The position numbers and the translations under genes are program-made. A model generated the notes under the pieces. The model was not told the DNA's origin. It made no database searches and worked only from the letters and a program-made list of their open reading frames with translations. 28,409 nucleotides of DNA from Cymbomonas tetramitiformis (lineage: Eukaryota > Chlorophyta > Pyramimonadophyceae > Pyramimonadales > Pyramimonadaceae): the NCBI GenBank assembly GCA_001247695.2, contig LGRX02012708.1:1-28409 (forward strand), in the 5' to 3' direction. Shown here piece after piece: positions 19,878-28,409 of this stretch. The number at the start of each line of letters is the position of its first letter. The first letter of the stretch is position 1.

Positions 19878-20400
19878 CTGTAGCCAAAGCCACCGCGTGT
19901 TCTCAGACCCAGAGCCCATCCCCATGGTATCTGGTGTTCAGGTGCGCAGCCTGGCTCATTTGGGTCCTCGAATCATACCAAGGTCTCGGGCCCAAAGATG
20001 TTTGAGTTGGATGATTGATGTTGTTCATCCTCCATTGTTCATTCATAAATCACCTCTCTCGACCATTGTGATCCACTCATTCACATTCATATTTCGGTTG
20101 TCAAGCCAACAAGAGGAATGTCGGCATGGTCAGGTTTGTGCACCTTTCATTCTTCATCCGCATGGGCTAATGAGATCCAATCATTCAGTAGGAAGCCATA
20201 AGGGAATATGCTGGCAGATGACGCTTACTCCGAAGCCGTGGTCTAGCATGCAGCAGCTGATTAATGGGTTAGAGCAACGGTGCAAGTCTGTGTGCGCAGC
20301 ATATTCCCTTATGGCAAGCAAGGACAAGCAGCTTCGCCAGCTCAATTGTGAACCTCTTGACTTGTCAAGGTGACAAAATGGTGCAAGTGTTCGTCCACGT
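19878..20400. other. Intergenic region with a 19-bp inverted repeat
   Basis: GCCATAAGGGAATATGCTG at 20195-20213 is perfectly inverted at 20297-20315, giving a stem with an 83-nt loop. Nothing else is supported here. It lies just upstream of the DUF4336 gene. Confidence 0.6.
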
Positions 20401-22335
20401 ATGCTGCTCGCATTTCCGTACACGACCCCAACACGTGTTCACAATTGCAGAAAAGGTTTGGGCGCAACTGCGAGGGGCTCAGGTGGAATTGCTAGGCTGA
20501 AGAAGATGGTGCCTCCACCAAACGGTGATGCAGCACCAGACATATCTCGTTTCATACCTCTGAAGGAGGGTGTCACCCCGGAAGGCGTTGCCTACATTCA
20601 GAGTTGTATGCTTGTGGACAGTGATCTCGCAAAGAACCTCTACGTTCCCATCATGCGCCAGAACCGCAGCCTCGCCCTGCAGCAGGGAATGTGCAAGCAG
20701 ACAATTGATGCCGGGATCGACATCATCAATAGGTGTGCAGACAACACCTTGTCAGTCGAAGAGATGGTCGACGCGGGTCTCATCACCTGCAACCACACGG
20801 TTGCGCTGCGGCTCAAATCGGGTCGGCTTTTGCTTTATAACCCGCAGAGGATCACGCATGCAATGAAAGCTTGGATCGAGCGGCTCGGTGGCGAGGTGGC
20901 TTACATCGTGTCGCCGAACCCGGCGCACTGCCTCTTTACGCAGTCCGCAATGCAGGTGATGATCGAGCGCTGCTGACAGTGATCACCTCGGACTCTCTGG
21001 TGATATGTTTCCCTTATTGCACTATTGAGTGTCAGTATGCAAACCTCTCGATCTGAGGATTGGTTCATTGTCGCCACGGAGGCGTTCCGACTCAACTCGT
21101 ACTGCCTGCCTTAGTCCGACTCTTCCTTACATCGCAGCTCCCAGTCTCTTGCACTATTCCAAACTACACGTGGACCACTTAAGAAAACTTATTCCTCACG
21201 CAAACACAGCAGACACGGCTTTCCCACAAGATTCCTAAGGCTTCCTCTTGCAATAGGCGCAAACCTAAGTAAACGCGCGAATGCCTTATTCCTTTGTCAG
21301 GTACAGATCATACTATGACTCAAGATTTCTTTCAAGAGGGGGTCTCACATGGATGGTCACGCAGGCTCTTCCTGATCGAACAGTCGCTTGTTTAAGCTTC
21401 TCATCCCTAGCTAGAACGTTGCGTCAGCATTTGTGTGTTTCCATGTTATCTTCTCTTGGACTCGGCAAGAATCTCCCCGGCCCACACACATACCTGCTTC
21501 ACGCCAAGGCCTTGATGTTTCCTTTCCCGATAGCCGCACCTTTGCGGGAAGGTTGGGACGAGCAGGCCTTCCCACGTGCCAAGCTGGTGGCATCTCAGCA
21601 AGCTGCCGACAAGATGGCAGATTTGGGCATCTCCACTGCTTACAATTACAGCAACCCGGATCGTCTAAACGCCTTATGGCAGGTAACCGAACTCAAAATC
21701 TTTTGACGAAGCAAATTGGTCAGACACCGATGGGATGAGATGTACAGTTATTTCTGTTGGCTTCAAGTGAGGTGCAAGCTGTGGAAGTCCAAATAATATT
21801 TTGTGCCTGTCGGGGGTTCCTGCTGGGAGTTTTGTAAGGCTCTATTTGGGAGATCATTTCTTAGGCTCAGGAGCTTGTTGTAAGGTGTCATAACATCCTT
21901 GTGTGATACAAACAGCTCCATGAAAAGTGCCCAGTGTCACACAAGGAGGTGAATCAGACAACAGCACAGGCACTGCGCGTGGTATAACACACGGCGCCAA
22001 ACAATTGCAAAGTCCGGGTTCACGCAACAATTAACCATATCAAATGGTGGCCAACTTAGCAATATTAATTCATGCTGCAACAGGACCTTGTTGACGAAGG
22101 CGTGATTCCCAACGTGCTTGCCGGCGACCCAGCACAGATAATCTTGCTATACCATGAGAAAACACGCACGCTGCTTGAGGCGGACTTGTCATACCGCGAT
22201 GCCTTTGCCCCGCCCAAGGGTTTGATCACTCCGTTGATGAAGCGCAAGGTTGAGATTGCAGACACTAAACGACGATATCGCAAAAATGAGACACGCGGGT
22301 GTCTCATTATATTCTCATTTTTTAAAAAGTTATGA
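20401..22335 (+). CDS. DUF4336-type metallo-hydrolase-like protein, probably organelle-targeted, three exons
   Basis: Exon 1 is 20401-20955 (185 codons), exon 2 21566-21682 (39) and exon 3 22084-22335 (83 plus stop). All junctions are phase 0: donors ATGCAG|GTGATG and TGGCAG|GTAACC, acceptors GAGCAG and CAACAG. The family pattern continues across exons: LKSGRLLLYNPQ, then WIERLGGEVAYIVSPNPAHCLF in exon 1, AFPRAKLVASQQAA in exon 2, and IILLYHEKTRTLLEADLSY in exon 3. DUF4336 proteins resemble metallo-beta-lactamase folds; their reaction is unknown. The first about 36 residues have seven Arg/Lys and no Asp/Glu, like a plastid or mitochondrial transit peptide; ATG 20506 is a second possible start. 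The last about 25 residues are atypical and end beside a tandem repeat, so the true 3' end may be altered or lie in a further exon. Confidence 0.72.
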
Positions 22336-22979
22336 TAACGAGGTTTTTTTTATATGACTAGATAGCATTTGGAGAGTAGATAATGACACGTTATTTCAAA
22401 ATTTGAAATTTTAGGGTATAGCCCGAAATTTGGGGTTTCCAGGCGATTTTTCGCCCCGTTTCGGGCGGTGCTCAGGTGTCAATCGGCGGAAGTTATGATA
22501 ACGAGGTTTTTTTTATATGACTAGATAGCATTTGGAGAGTAGATAATGATACGTTATTTCAAAATTTGAAATTTTAGGGTATAGCCCGAAATTTGGGGTT
22601 TCCAGGCGATTTTTCGCCCCGTTTCGGGCGGTGCTCAGGTGTCAATCGGCGGAAGTTATGATAACGAGGTTTTTTTTATATGACTAGATAGCATTTGGAG
22701 AGTAGATAATGATACGTTATTTCAAAATTTGAAATTTTAGGGTATAGCCCGAAATTTGGGGTTTCCAGGCGATTTTTCGCCCCGTTTCGGGCGGTGCTCA
22801 GGTGTCAATCGGCGGAAGTTATGATAACGAGGTTTTTTTTATATGACTAGATAGCATTTGGAGAGTAGATAATGACACGTTATTCAAAAATTTGAAATTT
22901 TAGAGTATAGCCCGAAATTTGGGGTTTCCAGGCGATTTGTCACCGTGATTCGGGTGGTGCTCAAGCGCCATTTGTTGAA
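22328..22979. repeat. 163-bp tandem repeat, four copies
   Basis: AGTTATGATAACGAGG starts at 22328, 22491, 22654 and 22817. The first three units are almost identical; the fourth diverges after about 22935. Each holds TTTCAAAATTTGAAA and GGCGATTTTTCGCC palindromes. The array begins inside the last codons of the DUF4336 model. Confidence 0.93.
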
Positions 22980-23389
22980 AGTGGTGATAATGACGATGTT
23001 TTCATATTGGATACGTCAAAGTCATTCCAAACAAACTGAGTCTGAAGAAACTTTTGTTCATATCTTACATACACCCCGAGAATGGGAGGCTTTAATGTTA
23101 AAAGCGGTGGCACCAACCTTAAATCTAGGGGGTGTAGGTCTGCACGAGACTGTAACTGTGTGCGTAGCACAAAAAAACAACAAAAACCGACAAAAGGCAC
23201 GAAGAATGCTACCAGATAAGACGTTGGTGCTATGAAAATATACAGTCTTTATTTGAACAGTCAAAGCACCCAGGGTTAGGGGTTTTCTTGCGGGCGCGGT
23301 ATTATTCATTGTACAGGCCGGTATATACGATGGCAGTGCAGGTGCGATCTCTCAGTTCGTTTGCTGGCTGGCTTATTAAGCATACCTAC
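22980..23389 (-). other. 3' flank of the unknown seven-exon gene, with AATAAA
   Basis: The minus strand has AATAAA at 23253-23248, about 137 nt after the stop codon at 23390, a plausible polyadenylation signal. No gene is supported on either strand; a plus-strand frame around 22945-23235 lacks motifs. Confidence 0.45.
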
Positions 23390-26300
23390 CTATTTGCTAA
23401 CAGACATGTACAGGTCAAACGTTTGCACAATCACCTTGGCGCGCAGAACTTGTTCAGACACTTCCAGGTGCTGGGCGAGCTCCTTGTACCCGTTGTACTG
23501 TGCGATCGCCGACCGTTTCTTGTCCGTGTCCTCGCACTTCAAGTCTGTCCAGAGGCTTTCTCCTATCTTCTCAGCGTCAGCTTTCGCCGCCGGGGTGAGG
23601 TCGAACTGACCTGGCCACTGCGGACCTGGTCGTGGTGGAGAAGCGAACATCGCCGGTCGTGATGGAGGAGAGGCTCCCGGGACTTTGGAGCCCGTTGGCG
23701 TCGTTAAAGCAGGTGACCCTCCTCCTGCGCCGAGCGCTGGCGCTCCCGGGTAAAAGCCTCCTCCGCCCAGTTGGAACATTTGGGCGAACGGGCCTGCTGC
23801 TGTTACTGCCTGTTACCGGTGACGTACCAACCGCCCCCCCCCACACCAGTTACAAGTTCCGTGTCTTTCAATCTGGACCTCAAGCCAGAGTTCCCTCCTC
23901 CACAATAAACACAAACAACTTGAACGTAACAACTAGCTCCTACCTGCACGGCTGTCTTCAGGATCTCCCTCATCGCTGCAGCCTCCGAGGCGTGGTGATT
24001 GTTAATCTCCTTCAAGGTGTCCGCGTTCTTGTCTAGCATCCTCTGTTGGGCCAGTGCATTATTTTCGAGCATCTTCGCCTGGGCCTCGTGGGCCATTTTC
24101 GCAGTCTCGGCAGTGGTCCTTTGGAAAGACTCCTGTGCCTCCTTCAAAAGCGAGTCCCGAGAAGTAAGCGCCTTCGTGTTCTCCTCCAGCAAAGCCTGTT
24201 GCGCCTTCGTGTTCTCCTCCAGCAACACCTGCTGCCCTGACCAGAATGAACCCAATGTTGTCTGGTGCTCCTTGGCACGAGTCTCCTCCCGTTGCTTCGC
24301 CTCGGCCATCTGCATCTGCAGGGCTTCAGCGTGCTTCGTCGTAAGGAGCTCCACTGTCTTACGGCTTTCGTCTCGCTCGGCAGACAGGGCCGAAGCCAGC
24401 TGTTTTTCCCCACGCAGACGTTCATCCTCCACCTTCTTCTGCATCTCTTCTCGAAGGCTCGCCAGTGTCTCATCCGCCTTCTTCTTCTCGGCCTCCACTG
24501 CTTCCTTGGCCTTCTTCAGCTCATTAAGGTCCCGCTCGCTTTCTTCACGTTTCCGCTTGTCACCGACGCTCTGCAGCCTCCGCGTCTCGTCGTTCACCGA
24601 CACCGCGAGCAAGGCACGCCTCAACTCCCCCTCTTTCACGTTCTGCGGAGGTCCGTCCATGCGTAACAAAACATCGGTCAGTACGTACCAAGCTGTAACA
24701 AAAAAAACAGACGATTGTAACTCAAGCAAAACTCCGTACTCACCTGCTTAGCCACATGCATGGCAACTGCTTCCGGCGGAGGCTGCTTCTTCCCCCCTCG
24801 CCGTCCGACGTCGCCCATGTCTTCGTCGCTGCTGTCATCCTCTTCGGCAAGATCCATAGGTACACGCACTACCGGGGCTTTGCCCTTCCCGCCTGGGATA
24901 GGGGTCGTGGTCTTCAGGGTGGAAGGCGCCTTCCGCGAGCTTCCAGTCGGGAAATCCTCATACACGGCGGTTTGGCCCTTGTTGCCTAAGATGATCTTCC
25001 CCACTACTCGCGCAGGGGCGTTTTTATTGAAAACGCTGCCCGCCAAGCACCACTTCCTAGCCTCAAACTTCCCACCAGCCTCTTTGCCCAGCTTCTCTGC
25101 TTCCTCGATCTTCTTCCAGAACATCCCCAGGACCTTATTGAACAACCTGTAGTGCTCGTTCTCCTTCTGAATTTCAGAAGGAGTTATCTGCCCCTCTTTC
25201 CTGTCTTCCACCAGGCGCGTGACGACGCCTGTCAGAGAAGCCTTCGCGCCACTCTTCTTTGTTATTCGCACGTGCGGGTAGTCGCCGGCATACTTCTCCT
25301 TTCGCTTCATCTCCAGCTTCCGCTCATACACAGCGGGAGCCTGGAACATCGTGCAAGTAACGTCGCCCTGCTTGGGGTGATTGCCGTTTATCGCCATGTA
25401 AGTGGCGTGCCACTGGCCAACCCATGTCAGGCAAACGAACCTGTGCGTGGGCACCAACAACCTCCTTATTCATATATCTTGACTATGTACTACAAACGAA
25501 TGTGTTACAAATGAAGTTGGGTCAGTGACAGGTTCATGGTCAGGCAAACGAACCTGTGGACACCTGCAAACTCCTTGTGCATGGAGGTGGACACCCTCAT
25601 CCCTTGCACCACTTCAAACCGGAACTCCAGGTTCCGCTCGCACTTCAGAGAAGCCTTGAAGGCTGGGATGATCGACTTTCCCTCCAGTATGCCGCTCTTG
25701 TTCAGTATCTTGTTTACCTGCTGATCAGGAACAAACCTCTGAAAACTGACAATCACCCCGCTGTTCCCCATTTCCTCGGAAAGACGCGCGTCGAGATATT
25801 TCGGGCTGGTCTTCGTGTCGGCTGCTATCGTGGTTCTCAGCTTATCTATAGGACCATGGCCTGCTGGCAGTGCAATCCTCGTAATACCCTCCACCTCCTG
25901 GAACTTTTCGATACAAAAAAATAGTGCCTCTTGAACAGTACCCAAAACTTCGCATTCGTGTCGGGGATGCAATATAAGGATGGCGTCCGCGTAAGGACAG
26001 TCCTTTGGCATCTCGTACAACATGGTCTTCACCGTCGAAACGAACGCCAACTCGGGTTGCAGCCTTTTGTTCTTCAGCTTGAAGGACAGAAGAAACCCCA
26101 TCGTTGCGGCTCCGGCTCCTTATCGCTTTTGGGCTCCCAGGTCGAAGGGTCGGTGGCGTCCGTGCAGGCTGCAGAACCTTTAAGCACTTCTATCATCTCC
26201 GGGGTATTAGTCTGGTTAAAATCAAATGGCTCGCTGATTTCACAGCCACTGTTCTGCAACATCAGGACCAGGTCAGCGTAGGTGTATGCCGCCTGCAACG

Positions 26301-27957
26301 TCCAATTTTCAATCACCTGCATGCATGCGCTGGTCAGGCACCGCACCCCTCGTCTCGTGTTCTTCGCTGGCAAGGGGGTTGTCTTGAAGTACCATTTGTG
26401 CCAGCGCTACGGGATCCCACCCTTGATCGGTCTCCTCGTCCAACCCAGTCAACATGAAGCCCGGGAGGTCCACGACATCTGGTACCTGATTCAACAACGT
26501 AGGACCACTGCCTTCGCCAGAGGACACCGCCGTCTCCCCCAAGTCCCCCTGGTCCAAGGCTGCAGACGCTGTCTTAGCGAAATCCGAGACGTCAGTGGGT
26601 GCAAGGCTGTCGCGACGCTGGGATCCCAATTCAGCGACTGTTCGGAGATCGTCAACGGCTGTAGTTTCGCTTGCATGTGCGCTGCCCTGTCCGCTGTTGT
26701 CACCGCCGTCCTGCAGAAGCTCGTACTTCTTCTGCAGCAGCTTTATCCGATAAAGGCTCCTACCGTGCGGATCCCAATTATGCCCTGTTGCTGATTGGAT
26801 AAATGTTGGTGCAGCTGGTGTTTCTGGTTTCCCCGAGCCATACGGTAACCCATCGTGCACAGTGTCGATCTCCTCGTTCGTCATGAGCGCCACTTCTCTG
26901 AAGGCCGACCCGGCAGGCAACTGTTGCCCCATATATACCGCAAACTCCGCGTCCTCGTAAGTCATTTCGTCGAAATACCTGTCAAGTTCCTGCCGTTCAG
27001 ACTCATCCAACTTTCGACTGTGGGCATCCTGAAGCAGGCTCAACATCCCCTGCCCCAGATTGAAAGCCTCGCGACCTTCAGGCTGCACGATGTAGTGTAC
27101 GTCGCTCTGCACGTCTAAAGCAACCTCCAGAAGACTGTGTCCTGACCCCGTAGAATCTAAATATCGGACCATGACCTTCTCGTTTTCCTCTATTGTGTGA
27201 GCAACAACACACAAAACATAGTTTGGGGCCTCCGTAATCTCGGCGGCGAGATTGAAAGCAACGAGTTCCCCACGGTCCGTATCGTTCCCCCGAAGCAAGC
27301 GAGGTGCTTCAGATGGTTCTTTCAGGATGCTGCAGAGGTGCGTGCGGACGAACGCAGCTCCCGGCTCCGTACCTGAGGACACGCGATGTTCCATCAAGAA
27401 CACGGAGGACGCGCCAAAGTGAAAAATAGGTTTTCGAACAGTACCTGGGGATGATGGTTGAGAGGAGACAGACACGGCTGCCCTATCCCTCATATCCTCC
27501 AGAAGATCCACGCAGGTCTGGTGGGCAAATCGTTCCCAGTCCGTTTTCGTTTTCGCCTTTTGGTGCTCGCTGTCTCCGGTCCAAGGTGCGCAAACTTTTT
27601 TAAGCGATCGAACCGTCGCATTATGTCTATGTCCACCATCCGACGCGACGCCTCTTCCGAGTGCAAGCTGAACAGGCAACCTTTCCGAAGACACCCAAAC
27701 CCTTCTTCGTCTACTAACTTAAGGGATTCAACCTCAGCGAGCTCTTGTTTTGTCCCGATGGAAAGGCCCAAATCTTCTAGCGCAGCCTTATCAACACCCG
27801 CCTTCTCCTTCCCGACGCACCGCGCTATCACCGCCGAATCCGTCTTCAACTGCGTGCCGTCATTCTTAATCTGCTCGATATCTTCCAGAAGTTTATCATC
27901 ATTATGAAACACCTCCTCCAAAAGACCTATTACAATTGACGGTAGAAAAGATGACAT
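23390..27957 (-). CDS. Unrecognised large gene, seven-exon model with coiled coil
   Basis: Seven minus-strand open segments follow each other with almost no gap. My model is 27957-27637, 27517-26393, 26316-26188, 26077-25554, 25440-24744, 24642-23944 and 23809-23390: 1,304 codons plus stop. Introns are 119, 76, 110, 113, 101 and 134 nt, all GT-AG. Donors of the last two are GTGAGT and GTAGGA after CAG; the first three are weaker. Exon 2 is acidic (MTYEDAEFAVYMGQQ, VRYLDSTGSG). Exon 5 ends in a Lys/Asp/Glu-rich low-complexity part. Exon 6 is a long coiled coil (Lys/Glu/Ala/Gln rich, with LLEENTKA repeated). Exon 7 starts Gly/Pro-rich and ends in a helical DLTPAAKADAEKIG domain. No family is recognised. 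It could instead be two or three adjacent genes (ATG 26101 and ATG 24660 are alternative starts), or frames joined by frameshifting. Confidence 0.5.
25441..25553 (-). other. 113-nt intron with 20-bp direct repeats at its ends
   Basis: GTCAGGCAAACGAACCTGTG lies at 25426-25445 and 25539-25558 on the plus strand, exactly 113 bp apart. On the gene strand each copy contains CACAG|GTTCG. Splicing from the first to the second keeps the frame (HRFVCLT, then WVGQWHATY). The sequence before each copy is also similar (AAGGAG...GGTG.CCAC), so a segment of at least about 45 bp is duplicated. Confidence 0.65.
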
Positions 27958-28008
27958 TGCGAAAAGTTTTGTATGCTGCACAACGGGCTCTGTTTAACCC
28001 TGCGAAAC

Positions 28009-28409
28009 TCCCAGCCCAAGTCTTCGAAAACTTGGGCGGTCACTATCATCGCCCCGCCCAAGTTCTCGAGAACTTGGGCGGTGACGGTCATCGCCCCGCC
28101 CAAGTTCTCGAAAACTTGGGCGGTCACGGTCATCGCCCCGCCCAAGTTCTCGAAAACTTGGGCGGTCACTGTCACCGCCCCGCCCAAGTTCTCGAAAACT
28201 TGGGCGGTCACTGTCATCGCCCCGCCCAAGTTCTCGAAAACTTGGGCGGTCACTGTCATCGCCCCGCCCTAGTTCTCGAAAACTTGGGCGGTCGCGGTCA
28301 TCGCCCCGCCCAAGTTCTCGAAAACTTGGGCGGTCACTGTCATCGCCCCGCCCAAGTTCTAGAAAACTTGGGCGGTCAAGGTCATAACCCCGCCCAAGTT
28401 CTAGGAAAC
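28009..28409. repeat. 42-bp hairpin satellite
   Basis: GCCCCGCC recurs at 28051, 28093, 28135, 28177, 28219, 28261, 28303 and 28345, strictly 42 bp apart, with partial copies on both sides. Each unit contains an 11-bp perfect inverted repeat, CCGCCCAAGTT and AACTTGGGCGG, around CTCGAA. The period is a multiple of three, so both strands stay open (minus: AQVFENLGG... 14-residue units), but this follows from the repeat. The array runs off the window and ends about 50 bp before the start codon of the unknown gene. Confidence 0.93.

Noticed and set aside
23999..24751. 250-codon plus-strand frame opposite the coiled-coil exon
   Set aside because: The Ser/Cys/Phe-rich product is typical of the antisense of Lys/Glu/Ala coiled-coil coding; the minus strand has heptads and good splice sites.
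26900..27260. Ulp1-like cysteine protease domain in the unknown gene (VLCVVAH...VRYLDSTGSG)
   Set aside because: The strand-Asp pattern is suggestive, but the catalytic His is not in place and no Q...C motif follows.
27930..28259. A 14-residue repeat protein on the minus strand (AQVFENLGG units)
   Set aside because: The 42-bp period and absence of stops make both strands open automatically. Spacer changes are not biased to synonymous sites as far as I can see, and no start context is evident.
1..28409. CRISPR array
   Set aside because: All tandem repeats here have no unique spacers of constant size; the hairpin satellite has repeated spacers as well.

Overview
The window reads as nuclear DNA of a eukaryote with spliceosomal introns, probably an alga or another protist. 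Four gene models need splicing, mostly at phase-0 CAG|GT donors. One of them, a DUF4336-type hydrolase, starts with a basic leader free of acidic residues that resembles an organelle transit peptide. The large retroelement belongs to the tyrosine-recombinase (YR) class, which is known from algae, fungi and animals. I cannot name the species from sequence alone.

Layout. 1-880: two minisatellites. 2125-3618 (-): a three-exon DUF488 gene. 3946-14318 (-): a complete YR retrotransposon of Ngaro/PAT type. In its own orientation it runs A1 (14118-14318), gag with a zinc knuckle, reverse transcriptase/RNase H, tyrosine recombinase, B1 (4365-4461), A2 (4170-4370), B2 (3946-4042), i.e. the split-direct-repeat layout. 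A 562-bp hAT-like MITE (12397-12958, 8-bp target duplication GGGGGAAT) lies between gag and RT. A 4.4-kb AT-rich, non-coding insertion (about 6064-10456, 7-bp duplication CTGATGA) separates the RNase H from its own C-terminal tail and the recombinase. That insertion carries triplicated ACGT boxes, a TATA box and a tRNA-like gene. Its disruption, an in-frame TGA in the recombinase and a frame change in gag make this copy defective.

14319-14520 holds a diverged B-like repeat and a row of palindromes, probably the edge of a second related element. 15940-18660 (+) is a dynamin-type large GTPase with a repeated charged C-terminus. About 19.0-19.9 kb (-) shows fragmentary exons of an unrecognised gene. 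20401-22335 (+) is the three-exon DUF4336 gene, followed at once by four 163-bp tandem repeats. 23390-27957 (-) is best explained as one unrecognised seven-exon gene of about 1,304 codons with a coiled-coil segment and an AATAAA signal after its stop. Its 5' side abuts a 42-bp satellite of perfect hairpins that runs off the window.

The host genes do not form an obvious pathway. The most interesting items are the fully resolved recombination-site layout of the retroelement, the unexplained 4.4-kb insertion, an intron whose length equals the spacing of a 20-bp direct repeat at its two ends (a signature of intron gain), and the unknown gene with its hairpin array.
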